This document shows positions 51,460 through 64,000 of a stretch of DNA of 64,000 nucleotides, piece after piece. The position numbers and the translations under genes were made by a program. Positions within the stretch are counted from its first letter, which is position 1; every line of letters begins with the position of its first letter. Source of the DNA: Druceiella hillmani (Eukaryota; Arthropoda; Insecta; Lepidoptera; Hepialidae); NCBI GenBank assembly GCA_039881145.1, contig JAYKKI010000037.1, positions 17,487,001 through 17,551,000 on the forward strand. Reading direction: 5' to 3'. The notes beneath the pieces were generated by a model. It saw only the letters and a list, made by a program, of their open reading frames with translations, was not told the DNA's origin and ran no database searches.

Positions 51460-53164
51460 ATAAAAGGGGGAATAAAAGATGAAAACCAAAACGTTCCCAT
51501 TATTTACTGGTTACGACTATACTCGAATATTCACACTATTTTTAAAATATGGGGATAAGATAATTAAAAAAAATGAAAAAAAAACGATTTGTGTATGTTT
51601 GAATCATCAGAATAAAATGTGTTTTCTCAATTTTCAGAAATTCGTTTTAGTTATAGGCAAAAACTGTTATTTTTAAATATATGATGTACCTTCATAATAG
51701 TAGTATATAAAAACAACGAAATGAAATGAAAAATTATCACAGCTAATTAAAGTCGACTATCACAATAATTTGAAGGTTAGTTTTTGACCTGGAGTAAATT
51801 ATATTCCAATTTCATACCCTTCTCTTATTACGATGGAAATATTTGACTATGTCCTTATTACCATTAAAATAGATCAGGAAATCAAAATCATTTTAGTCTG
51901 AATTGATAGCTGCAATTCTATATATTCGCATTCATCGCCTTAGTAACTATGTATTCCTATCTCATTTAGCGGGCAAGAGTTTTAATGCTATTAAAAAAAA
52001 AATTATTTTTTTTTAATTAAAGATTATTTTCATGAATGCTCCCTATAATAAAAAAAATATAGAAGTGATGTCTGCATTCTGTGCATAGTGATGAGGTTTT
52101 TCATTGACTGTTTTAGTAAATAATTTGTGAATGGAAAATGTGCTGATTTATAATTTTCAACAAACCTATTAAGCCCGATTAAGGTATGCAACCTATATAT
52201 ATATTAATCCCGCTTTTTTGTTTCGAATCCATTTAAAACCAATTGTTTTAAATTCAATTGAAAGTAAAAACTAGTTGTACACGACCAATTTTATTTTATT
52301 GTATGTGGAAATCAACAAATTTAGTCTTTTCATTTAAAGAAAAAGTTAGTTTTCGAAAAACCAAAACTCCTAATGAAAATAATTTTTATTCAATTAAATA
52401 ACAATTTCTCGTTGAATTATGGTGGTTTAGTTAATTTTGTTAATATACACTAAATTAAATTCATAAATTTAATGACTCCATCACTTTTTTTAACGTCATA
52501 CTAATAATTTTTAATATTTTTTCAACGGTTGCCGTTCACATATGTAAGAAAAAATTTGACCGCGCTTCGCATTTTACAGGATCCGTGGCTTTTGCCTTAG
52601 GTGGGTTCTGAGAGAACTTCAAAACGCGCAAAATTCTGCAAGGCTATGGGATTTTCCTTTGGGTCATCCCTATGCTATATAGCTTGGTCAAAGGAACGTG
52701 ACTGAAAAGCGAGTGACGTGAAACAAGGGTTAAAATTTTAAAATTAACAAATCTGCAATGGCATGTTTACAAAGTCTTCACCTATGACTGTTGCATTAGC
52801 GTAAATTTATACTGAATATTCTAAACACATTTTGATGATATATCTGTAGACAATATGATGCAGAAAATATAGCGATCGGGTTTATTTTTCTGTTAAAAAT
52901 AATTTTATAATTTACACGGGATCAGATATGAATCTCGTCTAGGTCATTTTTCAATGTTTTGAACAAAATTTTACACAAGTCAGAATTCATTTATTTATTT
53001 ACACACAAACATTTATCATTACATTACAGATAATCTATTCGTAACAAGAAGAAATTAATGATTTAACATAAATACAAAATACTTGAGAACTACAGATTAA
53101 ACATGAATACGAAATCCAGGAGGACTACAAAAGATAAATTGACTTTCACACATCATCAATAAAA

Positions 53165-53768
53165 CAAACTTTGGTGCAATCGTGATCAGGCGGTTGAGCA
53201 GTTGAACACGTGGGAATGATTTTTTTTGCTACATCCACCATGCGCCCACGAAACGTTCATCGCGATTCAAATCTTACTCCCAAATCGACGACCTCATACA
53301 GACAAAGCAGTGGGATTCCGCTGATCGTGTATTCGTATTTGAGCTTGTGCTCGGCTGTAACTCACTATTGAACATTTGCTTACGTTAAGCCCCTTGCTCA
53401 ACGATGGCACTGATGTCATGCTGCAACCGTTCGTCATCTGCTGCATACTTGACGACAATAAAAAGTTTCATGTCGTCTGTGAATAACAAACAACGCGCAG
53501 TTTTCACCACACGACCAAAACCATTTACCAGAATCGTGAAAAGTAGAGGCCCGAGATTCGAACCCTGGCTCACGTCCAACCGTGTAAAGTTAGCCTCGGA
53601 TATAAAGTTGCACATTCGTATGTATTGCATTCTATCAGCAAGATACGAAGAGAAAAATCGTAAAAGTAGAACGGAGAATCCTGTCTCGCCAAGACGATTT
53701 AATAAGATATCTTTATTATCTACACGATTGAAAGCTATCTGGTAATAAAAATATGCAACACCTACTTG
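53165..53768 (-). pseudogene. LINE reverse-transcriptase remnant
   Basis: Reverse transcriptases of non-LTR elements copy element RNA into the genome at a nicked target. The minus strand reads QVGVAYFYYQIAFNRVDNKD, aligning position by position with a typical V-x-V-I-Y-x-D-F-x-K-A-F-D-R-V-D-H block (motif A), but the catalytic Asp is Tyr. Then come NRLGETGF, RFFSSYLADRMQYIR, QGSNLGPLLFTILVNGFG and CLLFTDDMKLF (motif C, FTDD in place of FADD/YADD). After a frameshift near 53388 come LNVSKCSIVSYSRAQAQIR and, in a third frame, EVVDLGVRFESR. The style is that of Jockey/CR1-like insect LINEs. Fragmentary at both ends, frameshifted and dead. Confidence 0.92.
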
Positions 53769-54354
53769 AAATACGAGATCAACATGATATCCAATATAGT
53801 TAAGGAAACATATTTACTTACGTTTATCTCCTTGTGACATGAAACGTGTTTTCATATATTATTATTATTTACCTCGGGAATTTGACGTTCCTTTTGAAAT
53901 TTTTGTTCCATAAAATTTTCGATTCTTGGGGGAAGTACAAATGGATAGAATATTGAAAAAGATAAATATTATATTATCACGTCACATCATTTTCATTATT
54001 TGCAACTTGTAATGTATCAATAATATAGTAACTTGTATTATATCAATAAGTAATGACTTGTAATATCAATACATATATGATTTATTAATAAATATTATTC
54101 ACATGATATAATGCTGTGTACATATTCTGTCATATGTATGATCATTATTAATAAAATATAGATTTAATGTTTACTTAGAGTTCACTTATAATTTTTTTGC
54201 TCAATAATGTTTTTAAATAGCAAATTTGTATAGATAATCTTATAAAAATAACTAGGAGATCAATGAAAAGCAATCTTTTAATAAATATCTGTTTACTTAA
54301 CAACCAAATAATAATATATTTGAGATGTTAGGCAAAAAAGAATTGAAAAATAAT

Positions 54355-54470
54355 TTAACCCTGACTTGGTCCAGGCTGTAGTTATTTTGCAAAGTGACAA
54401 CTACTAGCAGTAAATGTCGTTAATCATAATTAAGTTTCCATCTATGGCAGTATACGACGGCATGCCTAGG
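54355..54470 (-). mobile_element. Fragment of the 130-bp-minisatellite repeat, copy 2
   Basis: ATTTTGCAAAGTGACAACTA and CTAGCAGTAAATGTCGTTAA correspond to one internal unit of copy 1. No head or tail is present. Confidence 0.75.
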
Positions 54471-56284
54471 CATATTATACTCTAAGCAGACTTGCCAATT
54501 TACAAATGTAAACTTTCTATAAGTAAGTTGTAAATTGATGCTAAAAATGTGAATATAGGGAAACTTTGATTATAGTTGTAAATAAAAAAGCAAAGAAAGG
54601 TCTTCTTCTTCAGAAATTATTTAGTGTAAAAAAATGTTCACTGCAATATTATGATACTGATTGTTTATAAAAATCGAGTGTCAATTTGCTTGCGTTATAT
54701 GTGACATTAGCAGAATTTGATAATTCTCTTTGGAAGTCAAGCAAAATTTATATTGAATGGAAAATAGACAGATAAATATTAAAATATGAATATAAAACTT
54801 AAAACGTCAAATGCTAAACGACAAATGCAACACGTCAATATTGAAGTAATTTACAAAAAAACGTGTCATATATTAGAAATTACATTTTTATATATGAGGA
54901 AAAAAATCGTAATTTGAAAATGTAAAAAATGATAACGGACTTGAAAGACATAAACTGTTTAATTTCACAGTGTATTTAATCATAATAGTTCTTAAATACC
55001 ATTTATTTGTATAATAAATTATTATCATAAATATCTCTACCGCTCCTTAAGGAACAATTGTAAACCCATCAATATCTAATGCAAAGACGTCGCTAGTTTT
55101 GTTTCGAGCACCATATTAGCTGAAAGACAAAATATTTAAAATCAAAATAACCGTCTAGTTCAAAGTTGTTATATATATATATATAATTCGAATAAAGTTA
55201 AAATTGTAAAAAAGTAAAAAAAAAAAATGGACATTTTTGTAAATAGGCAAGTATATATAACATAAGCATGTAAATATTTTATGTATCAAATTAATTTTCA
55301 TGAAAAACCCGTTGAAAAATTATTATAAATGAAGATTTTTAAATTTAGTGAAGATTTTTTATTGACATAAATGTAACATTTATTATTTTGCGAAATGATT
55401 TTGACAAGAAAATTATAAAAAAATTGAGTTAATGGTGAGGTAAGAATCTTCAAAGATGGAAAAAGTTATATAATTCTAGTAATAATTTTTTTTTATCACG
55501 GGGTGGTGTACAACAAAAACATATAAGTACGAGTAGAACTACTAAGATTCGTATACACTTTGGTGTAAATGTTTGAACATGTAAGAAGATATACTATTTC
55601 TAATTAACTACTTACATAGCTATTGTTTTCCACATGTCGCTGCGCGTTTTAATTTGTTAAAGTAACAATGAAATAAAAATATCTCAAACTAATATCATTA
55701 TTATCCAAAATAAAATTGCAACACAAGAATATACGAAGACTTACGAAAACTGTCAACATTATGTTACCTTTGTAATTAAAAGTTACCAGACGGCAGGTTG
55801 TATAGAAAAGAAAAGAGGTTTATTTATATACTAATTTCATTGTGTAATGAGTTTCCCTTTTAGAAGATATTATTATAATTTATTTACCAACAGAGATGTG
55901 CTAATATACGTATATGTTTACGACGTTACTATTCAAGACGAAGAATCACAAAGACTCCAAGCATCTTCACTTTTATAATAAATTTAATTTACCTCGAATT
56001 TTAATAAGTTATTAAATTTGAATCACTCTACAGATAAAGTAAATATTTATTTCATTAATGATATTTCGTTCAATGACACTTCCATAGACATGTCGTTTGA
56101 CAATTATCTTCTCAATTTATATAACAGTAACAATATAAATAACAATTCTACGAATAGACTATTTTTCATCCGGTATGAATGGTCTAATATAGTAGAATGT
56201 TTATGTATCGTTTTTAAAAGGAACTTCCTATGCTTATAGTTGTGATTGGCAACAAGTAAAGGGAAGGAAAAATTTCCTTCAACA
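54471..56284. other. AT-rich region, no gene seen
   Basis: Only short frames (for example 56018-56239, Asn/Ile-rich) and a 16-base TA run at 55171. Confidence 0.5.
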
Positions 56285-57255
56285 TTCACAAATAATCAAA
56301 CATCAAAAATAAGTAACTTAGTTATTTATTGTAAATACTACTGTACCTATTTTGAGCTAGTTATTTTTTAACCGACTTCAAAAAAGGAGGAGGTTCTCAA
56401 TTCATCGGAATCTTTTTTTATGTATGTAGAGCGATAATTTTTTAAGAGTGGAACGATTTTGATGATTATTTCTTTATTTAAAAGAGGGTGCTATAGGTAT
56501 GGCCTCATATAAATATGACGATGATCTGATTATGAGGTCTGCAATCGAAATATGGAACTCCTAAATGAATGGCAGTAAATCAACAATGATTCAAGATATT
56601 TGCTACGGGTAGTTGTTATTTTGCAAAATAACTGCAACATTTACCAGGTCAGAGTATTTTAATGAGTTTTGGATATAAATAACAAAACTCCTTAACGAGT
56701 ACTTAGCAATTCAATCGTGATTAAACATTTTGCTATTAATAGTTGTTACTTTGCAAAATAACTAGACCGTCAACCAAGTATATGAAAGATGATGAATTCT
56801 GGAGATGAACAATAGAACTCCTTAACGGATGGTAGTAAAATAAAAGTAATTCAAGATATTTGCTACTGATAGTTTCCACTTTGTAAAATAACTGCACCAT
56901 CGACCACGACGGCGCCTGATGATGAATTCTGAAGAGGATTTATGTAACTCCTTAATAGATGGCAGTAAATCGATCGTAATTCAATATCTATGCTACTCGT
57001 TATTTGTTACTTTGGTTATTACTATGCAAAATCTGATATTGGGTTTCCGAGATGCAGAACCGAATTCCTCAAGTGGCAGTTTTTAATTTGCAAAATCTGA
57101 TATTGAACTTCAGATATGGAGAATCGAACCCTTTAACGGATAATAACTAAACATTTTTGGCTACTACTATCGCTTAATTTCTATGTGTTGTTGATTATCA
57201 ATTTTATACAAAGAGGACATTTTCTATTTACTAGCTTTTGCCCGTGAATTTTAAT
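56285..57255 (+). mobile_element. Non-autonomous repeat with internal minisatellite, copy 3 (most complete)
   Basis: The head TAACCGACTTCAAAAAAGGA continues GGAGGTT at 56369. About three 130-base units follow (TTGCAAAATAACTG-type anchors at 56622, 56751, 56881), then two shorter units around CAAAATCTGATATTG (57027, 57091), and a tail ACTAGCTTTTGCCCGTGAAT at 57229. The tail and head resemble ends I recall from widespread lepidopteran or insect repeats. A related TAGTTATTTATTGTAAATAC block precedes the head from 56285. No coding frame: it must be mobilised in trans, if it is mobile at all. Confidence 0.85.
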
Positions 57256-57344
57256 AATTATCCAATATTCCTAGGAAGAAAATAATTATGATGATTAAAT
57301 CACATTATTTACTAAAAATTCTAAAATAAAATATGTTTTAAAAA

Positions 57345-57600
57345 ATCGACTTCAAAAAAAGGAGGCATTAAAAGTAAATAAAGAACTATTTATTTGCATA
57401 AATAACAATGGTAACTATTTTTGAATTCGTGTTTTTAACAAAAAAAATTACATTTGTTTAAGGTGATCGACGATACTGGCACCGACTTCAGTAATAAGTA
57501 CCTTTGTTATTTACTGCAAATAAATAGGTACCTATTCTGAATCATTTTTTTCTTTTTAGTATCTACCTTTTTTGAAGTCAGTTTTTAGGAGATATTTTAT
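57345..57600. mobile_element. Fold-back element with GACTTCAAAAAA ends
   Basis: AATCGACTTCAAAAAAAGGA at 57348 and CTTTTTTGAAGTC at about 57571-57583 are inverted. Inside, ACTATTTATTTGCATAAATA and AACAATGG pair with CCTTTGTTATTTACTGCAAA and TAAATAGGT. The centre carries TACTGGCACCGACTTCAGTA. It shares end sequence with the minisatellite family, suggesting a related or derivative element. Confidence 0.7.
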
Positions 57601-57604
57601 TTCA

Positions 57605-57930
57605 CAATTGTTGACCGAATTAGAAAAAAAGAGGAGGTTTTCCATTCTTTGGAATTTTTTTATGTATGTTACGCGATAATTCTTTAGCAAGTAAACCAAT
57701 TTTGATGATTCTTTTTCTCATTTCAAAGAAGGTACAATAGGTATTGTCCCATATAAATATGATGATGATTTAATATTGAGGTCCGGAAACGAACGAATGA
57801 ATGGAAACGAACTATGATTCAAGATGGAACTATGATTCAAGATATTTGCTACGGGTAGTTGTTATTTTGCAAAATACTCCACTTACCAAGTTAGGACTGG
57901 ATAAGTTTTGGAGACGAAAAATGAAAGAAT
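57605..57930 (+). mobile_element. Truncated copy 4 of the minisatellite family
   Basis: A diverged head (GAGGAGGTTTTCCATTCTTT) is followed by TTTTTATGTATGTTACGCGA and GGTATTGTCCCATATAAATA, then less than one internal unit (TTTGCTACGGGTAGTTGTTA) before the similarity ends. Confidence 0.8.
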
Positions 57931-58607
57931 AGAACGTGTTTCGATGTTTTCGCAGCTGAACGCATTTGAGATACGCAAATGTGGCTAAAACCTTTCGATA
58001 AATTTCAAATTTGATACTGAAAATTACAATTAATAATAATAATTAATCCCTAAGAATTCCTATGTTAAATCTATTAAAGGTGTTAATTAATTTATTGATA
58101 TTTAAAATATTTATGTGTTAAAAAATATCATAACATATCTTATGGTTAATAGATTGTTAATTTAGAAAGTATCATTATTCACAAAGCATTTTAATGTAAC
58201 GGCAAAATATATTATAGTCAAAATCAAATTGTCTACGAAATTAGATTCTAAAATTTACATTTAAAGGGAACCAAATTCCAAAATTTTGATAACAAAAATT
58301 GAAATTACTAGAAACATAAGAAATTATTAGAAAATGAAACATTCCTAATTTCATGATGAAACTTTCAATCTCAGGGACAGACGTCCGTGGGCAGCTGTAA
58401 GGAGAGCGAAGCGACGCGTTATCGTCTATTGACACTATTTCACGACGCGAGATTTTAAATAATTCTCTTTACATTGCTGAGAGGTAGTTAGGTTGGTGAA
58501 CGATTTTTGATATCAATATATTTATTTTCATATATAAACATTATTAGCTAGCTCTATTTCTTTACATTTGCTGCAGAAATTTGTATCCTTGTATATTTGT
58601 TTTGCCA

Positions 58608-58609
<2 letters not shown>
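57931..58609. other. Intergenic; one GC-rich patch
   Basis: GGGACAGACGTCCGTGGGCA and AGGAGAGCGAAGCGACGCGT at 58374-58420 stand out. A minus-strand frame (58435-58241) crosses it without a recognised product. Confidence 0.3.

Positions 58610-58661
<52 letters not shown>
58610..58661. repeat. (AT)26 microsatellite
   Basis: Pure AT repeat. Confidence 0.98.
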
Positions 58662-58662
<1 letters not shown>

Positions 58663-58846
58663 TATTCAAAAATTGAAGAGAATATCTTTTACTAGAATTA
58701 GTCCGTTATTTTAGAAAGTGAAGTTCTTTCTACAAACGGTAAATATGGGTTTCTTACAATAAATAATTATAGTAATCAGCGCTATTCATAGATTTACTAA
58801 TCTTTGAAACTTTATGTATGGAAGGTCAATAAGAATAGTACTGAAA

Positions 58847-58888
58847 ATTACACACACACTCAAACATATGTCTGAGTGTGTGTGTAAT
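58847..58888. repeat. Hairpin with 16-base arms
   Basis: ATTACACACACACTCA and TGAGTGTGTGTGTAAT are perfect complements around ten bases. Confidence 0.95.
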
Positions 58889-60110
58889 CTATTGAAATAA
58901 ATAAATAAAGATGGCAGCCTATCGTTGAATCAATATGAGAAAAATTGCTACATAACTGTGTCTGGTTCATAATTTTAGATAAATAATTATTTTGTAATTT
59001 TTAATACATTGAAATAGTTTAGTTCCTACAAAAGATATTGATGATTTTATGCAGAAAATGCTGTAGAAATGAATTAATTTACATACCATAATTGTCCTTC
59101 TGTTGAATAATATGTATATAGGAATTTTCTCGCAATCACGCACGCGCGCAGGTACTTAGGATCGCTCGCATATACGCATTTACCCACGCAGTTATGCACG
59201 CACACACCCATATTTGATTTTGTTATCTATAGTATATATAAATATGTACATAAAGTTGCAAGGCTTTACTAACGAACATTAGGAATAATATACGTTGTAC
59301 GTACTAAGAGATTTTAAATTAAATCTGGAAATGTTTCATTTCGCGACACAGCACGCCTCTTATAAAGTTAATTTGAACGCAACGGTAATTTACTGTTTTA
59401 TGACTGTTAACCGTTTGTATTTTTGTACAAGGTAATAATAATAGTTTTGTTATTATCAAAAATTTTACTTACTAATGTGTGACATCGGAGAAATGTCATT
59501 ATTTTCTTCATTATCGTCTCCTATAACTTGGATTTTTTAAATCAAATGTCAAGATTGTATTATTTTAATTTTTTTGTAAGAAACCGGTAAACAAAATTTA
59601 AAAATAATTATCAATTATACTAACTTATTTGTAGATAACACACGACTAGTGTTTATTATATTTTAATTACGAAATACAAAAAAATTTCATAAAAAAAATA
59701 ACAAATATTTCAACTAAAACTGTTATCACTTTTTAAACACCAGATTTTCCAAGAAAGAGAAAGCGTTTGAGTCTTAATTATGGTGAAGCTGACGATGGGA
59801 TAATATCGTACTCATTAAGTCACCTTTCTCATGATGGTGTATTATTTCATGTACCATAGACATCTGAGGAAATTAAAAATGGTATTTGGTTTCGTTTTAT
59901 TTAACTCTTAAAAATAAGAAAAAATTAGTACATAATGCCTAATGGATTGATAGTAAAAATACTTAAAGTGAAATTGTCAAGTAGTTCGAAATATATTTAT
60001 CATACATTTTAGTGACGTATTTAAATTTCTATTGTACTATTTAAAGTAATATTAACGCTTTTACTGTAGGGGCAGATTACGGTTTTGAAGTGTAAGATGC
60101 ACGCTTATTA
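58889..60110. other. No gene seen; alternating CG/CA patch
   Basis: CACGCACGCGCGCAGG at 59139 and ACGCACACACCC at 59199 are irregular purine-pyrimidine alternations. The rest is featureless AT-rich sequence. Confidence 0.5.
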
Positions 60111-60316
<206 letters not shown>

Positions 60317-61094
60317 ATGCTTAGAATAAGAAAGTTGAGAGAGAAAACCAATTCCGACCTGTGCACACAACATTCTATCTTTTGGCCTTTTGACATATGA
60401 AACTATCAAAGAAAACCTATCACATTAATACATAATATTATATGGTATTAGGTTGAGCGTCAATCGCCATATTTTCAGGTATTCTTGTTAGACACCGTTA
60501 TGATTTAATTGAAGCATTTTTAATTTAGGATTTATGTTGTATAGTTTTGATGTTGTCTCCGAAAATATACACCCAAATAAGATTAATTCTGTAGATGTAA
60601 TTGAATAAGCGCCAGAACAGAAATTGAAGCAGGCTGGGCGTAAAAATAATTCGCATCTAAGGCATTACGAGGAATTGGGAAGTGGTCCTCTATTTCGTTG
60701 GTGTGAGAATTTCGAATAGAGCGAAGGTCGAATAGTGAGATGAAAAGAGATCTAATAAAAGGCGCTGGTCTGAAGTCGTAATGAGACGCTTGAAATGAAG
60801 AGACTTGGAAGTAATTGGATATGCTCAATATAGTGATGGAAAAAATAAAAATAGAATAAATTGGAATAAGTAAAAAAAATATATCGTAACCTAGCTTCGC
60901 TCGAATATTTTTTCCTTTCTAATTTTTATTTTATATACCGTGAATATACAATAGGGGTGGATGTGCTTCTGCATGGATCACGGTAATATTAAATATTTGA
61001 GTCGATAGTAACATAAAAGCAATTTTTTTAGATTCAAAACGGCTGCATCTATCATTTGCTATGAAAAGCCACTATTTATATTTTGGACTAATTT

Positions 61095-61163
61095 TAGGGT
61101 TTTGAATTCGAAGTTTCCGACTTTAACCTTACAAACTTTATTAAATTCGAATTCAGCACCCTA
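61095..61163. repeat. Inverted repeat with 18-base arms
   Basis: TAGGGTTTTGAATTCGAA and TTCGAATTCAGCACCCTA pair with two mismatches around 33 bases. Confidence 0.75.
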
Positions 61164-61183
61164 ATGTTTAATCAAATATAGTA

Positions 61184-61438
61184 ATGGCAAGTTTCAAAAA
61201 ATACAAATCCCGCCATCTCGATTCGCAAAAATATTGTGTAATTCGGATTAAGGACAAATGCTGCTATCAAGTGCAGTTTAGTCACTCAAGATTGCGATCG
61301 ATGATAAAGAGAAGCAAGTCCGGCTATTGGCTTGCTGCTCTGTATCAACACTTACAATACCATGATCAAATCCATATTGGAATTGATCATGTTATTGCAA
61401 GTGTCCGCTATCACGTGCTCTTTAGTTTGTCAAGTTAG
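61184..61438 (+). other. Unrecognised 84-codon open frame
   Basis: The product (MASFKKYKSRHLDSQKY...) is basic and His/Tyr-rich, with no family resemblance. Its second half contains an inverted repeat (61349-61369 with 61383-61403: CACTTACAATACCATGATCA / TTGATCATGTTATTGCAAGT). Could be chance. Confidence 0.15.
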
Positions 61439-61481
61439 AATTTCATCAAATTTAGCCGGCTTAAAAAAACAAGTAAAAGAA

Positions 61482-61482
61482 C

Positions 61483-61547
<65 letters not shown>

Positions 61548-61560
61548 TATATATATATGT

Positions 61561-61618
<58 letters not shown>
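61482..61618. repeat. (TA)n microsatellite
   Basis: TA repeats interrupted by TAAATA and ATGTAT. Confidence 0.98.
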
Positions 61619-61889
61619 CAAAAATATGCATGGTTTAAATATTTTCTAAAATAATTAGAACCAAGTGGTGCTGTGATAGATCGTGTTTAATTAAATAAAT
61701 ACTAGTGTCAAATTACTTCGTTGGTTAAAAAGACATAAAATAATTCCTAAAATTTCTTAAGTTATTAAGATTATATTTTAGAAAGCATTTTCCAAAAATA
61801 TCTTTAATAAAATTTCTCAAAAAAAAAATAAAAAATAATTAACTCAAAATGTATACATAATTATTCACAATAAATAACTAAATTACTCA

Positions 61890-62335
61890 TTTTTGAAGTC
61901 CGTATCAGCACTGTCGATCAATTTAAACTTACTACCACTTTATTACTACCATCCGTTAAGAAGTTGCGTTATTCATTTTCAGAACTCATCATCAGACCCT
62001 AATCTGCTCGATGGTGCAGTAATTTAACGAAGTAAAAGCTACCAGTAGTAAATATCTTGATTTACTACCGTCCGATAAGAAGTTCCTTTGTTGAGCTCCA
62101 GATCGGAACATCAGACTCTGCCACTGTGGATGGTGTAATTATTTTTTTAAGTAACCACTACCAGTCGAAATTATCTTGAATCACGTTTAATTTCCTACCA
62201 TCCCTTAAGAAGTTCCATTATTCATCTCCAGAACTTATCACCAGACCTAGCCTGGTCGACGGTGTAAGTAACAACTACTCATAAAAACAAGATTCTGACG
62301 AATCGAGCATTTCCTTTTCTTTGAAGTCGGTTAAA
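61890..62335 (-). mobile_element. Minisatellite-family repeat, copy 5
   Basis: On the minus strand it starts ACCGACTTCAAAGAAAAGGA (62331) and carries about three degenerate internal units (AGTAAAAGCTACCAGTAG, AGTAACCACTACCAGTCG, AGTAACAACTACTCAT). The spacing between units is a little under 130 bases. It ends near a second inverted TTTTTGAAGTC at 61890. Confidence 0.8.
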
Positions 62336-62593
62336 AATAATTAATGTCTGGGCGATACGGTGAGAGCCTCCATAAAATTTGTTAGAGAAGTAGGAGACTT
62401 AAATTTTTTATTTAACCACCCAGTGCATATTTATCCTTGTTTACAAACAAACAACATTTTGTTTACATTCACTTGGTACCGTACTGTTAGCCACTATTCG
62501 CCATTCCTTATACCATATTTGTAAGGTACTCATCCATATATAGACGAACCGGTTTCGACACCAGCGAATACGCTTTTTTTCTACACTCAAAGC

Positions 62594-62790
62594 AATATCG
62601 ACAATATCACAGTAATAAGTATCGACATGAAGCCCTATAGTAAATGTAATGAAGCCGTATTAGATAAAGATTGCAACAGGGGGGACATACTGGAGGAAGT
62701 TGAGAGCCTGCGTTACATTGGTGTTATTTTCAGTAGTAAACTGCATTTTGATTTGCATAATAAGTAGATTGCTTACGCCTATAGAATACA
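62594..62790 (+). pseudogene. Second LINE reverse-transcriptase fragment
   Basis: The plus-strand frame reads NIDNITVISIDMKPYSK, then LEEVESLRYIGVIFSSKLHF, DLHNK, a stop, and IAYAYRI. The block (I/V)E-x-(V)E-x-(F/L)-(K/R)-Y-(L/I)-G-V-x-(F/I)-x-x-K-L-x-F/W-x-x-H is characteristic of the segment just after the polymerase core in Jockey/CR1-type LINEs. Different sequence and opposite strand from 53165-53768, so a separate element. No polymerase motifs upstream; heavily truncated. Confidence 0.7.
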
Positions 62791-62799
62791 TTTATAATC

Positions 62800-64000
62800 T
62801 ATGATTGTAGCTTTTTATTGAACTATTTAATTACATTTACTTTCAGTTATTATTTTATATTATTTCTACAAACAAATTATTGTCTCTTTTAATTATATTG
62901 ACCAATGTTTTTTTAAAATATCTTTATTTCATTGGTTACTTTGATAAATGTATTTATTTCCTTTTGTTCGGTAATATTAGAGCACACGCTGTTTTGTTTA
63001 TATTCCATAGCATGTTTCAAATATTTTGTGTCAGTTTTTTCCATCACATAAAATCTAAAATATTAAATAAAATTCAAATCGAAAATATGTACTAACATTA
63101 TCATAGCCTAAATTGATTCCAATATTGTAAGTGTTCGACAATATAAACATAACACTTTGTCAAGTTTTGGTGTTTTACTCTTAAAATATCTTTAAATTTG
63201 TTATAAGTTTTACTTATATATTTATAACGTAAATGTGAGTGCTTATATGTTACAATGTGTAAGAGATTACAAAGTAAATAGAGAAATGACTTAATTGTAT
63301 TTTAAATTGCATCTTCATTTTCCTCGCCAGCTAAACACTGTGCCAGTGAGCATATGAGTGTCCATGTTATGTAAAATTTCATAATGTATCTAATTTCGAT
63401 GAGTGAGGCGAGTACGTTCCTAATAATATGGACCATTACCGGACAATCTCTTCAATAACATTTATTTTTATATAAAGGAACTTACTATTTTAAATAAATG
63501 TATATAAGTATATTACTATTTTATAGAAATAAAGTCATTCAATACATCATTTTCACATACGTGTCGTAATGGTAATTGAGAAAAAAAGATTTTATTTTTC
63601 TTAACCAAACACAAAATCTTTAAAAATTCACACACTTAAATAAATTTGTTAAGGTTGAACTAGAGTAGGTCGGCACTTACATTTAATATACGAGTATATC
63701 ATTTTTATGCAGTGAAGATTTCTAACATGAAGTGATACGCAAAGAAAGAAATTTTCGATTCCACTATACTCGTAAATCAGATCTACAAACTAATTTGATG
63801 ATACCATATAAAAAAAAAATTAAAATTTTTCCTGATAAAACAATTTTTAAAATTGACCAAAAATGTACAGAGATGTATCAACATAAACGATACGTGTAGC
63901 ATCTTCTGAATCTTCGAAAATAAAGTTTCATTAATATGGTTTACAAATTTATAAAACTTTTGCTTGTGTGCCCGAAATATATCCAAGGAAAACTTCAATT
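62800..64000. other. AT-rich region, no feature seen
   Basis: Short frames only (62880-63095 plus, Phe/Ile-rich; 63783-63998 minus). No repeat or motif that I can support. Confidence 0.5.

Larger units (their letters stand above)
48926..53160. other. AT-rich region without genes
   Basis: Contains the paired 50012/51388 repeats and a poly-unit AAAAATAGC tandem (51317-51372). A GC-richer patch at 52560-52720 (GATCCGTGGCTTTTGCCTTA, GGGTTCTGAGAGAACTTC) is unassigned. Confidence 0.5.

Noticed and set aside
53545..53560. GATTCGAACC resembling a tRNA B-box
   Set aside because: It is part of the LINE coding sequence and no A-box or cloverleaf is present.
53404..53745. 113-codon plus-strand frame
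   Set aside because: It lies antisense to the reverse-transcriptase relic and has no family resemblance of its own.

Overview
The window is AT-rich eukaryotic nuclear DNA, most likely from an insect. I see no intact protein-coding gene, no tRNA or rRNA, and no bacterial-style operon. Evidence for an insect: a decayed mariner transposase with a recognisable 3' inverted terminal repeat (about 18989-19960), two LINE reverse-transcriptase remnants (53165-53768 and 62594-62790), and a dispersed repeat whose end carries an ACCGACTTCAAAAAAGGAGG-type motif that I associate with lepidopteran genomes. The order-level guess is from memory and only moderately secure. Everything fits an intergenic or intronic stretch full of old repeats and (TA)n microsatellites.

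Layout. 1-5078 is a large inverted duplication (palindrome) with a centre at about 1255-1726. Its right arm holds an exon-like frame resembling the first transmembrane segment of SLC5-type sodium:solute symporters. 5194-5292 is a self-complementary CA/CG/GT tract, and 5281-11673 is a near-identical head-to-tail duplication of a 3.2-kb unit. 11674-18985 is mostly featureless, with one GC-richer island at 15070-15345 and a long (TA)n. 18989-19960 is the mariner relic. 21680-22160 and 23310-23690 are an inverted pair of diverged segments, each with an acceptor-like site and an exon-like frame encoding the shared residues FSLDI-EL. 24-47 kb is sparse: microsatellites, hairpins and a few GC-richer islands (26.6, 29.5-29.9 and 33 kb) that could be conserved non-coding elements or unrecognised exons.

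47-63 kb is repeat-dense. It contains a candidate first exon (ATG plus a perfect GTAAGT donor, 47049-47061), two back-to-back near-perfect hairpins (47511-47656), at least five copies or fragments of a non-autonomous repeat family with an internal 130-bp minisatellite, a fold-back element (57345-57600) and both LINE relics. No functional pathway can be reconstructed. The main interest is structural: palindromes, duplications, hairpins that look newly made, and two possible unrecognised exons.
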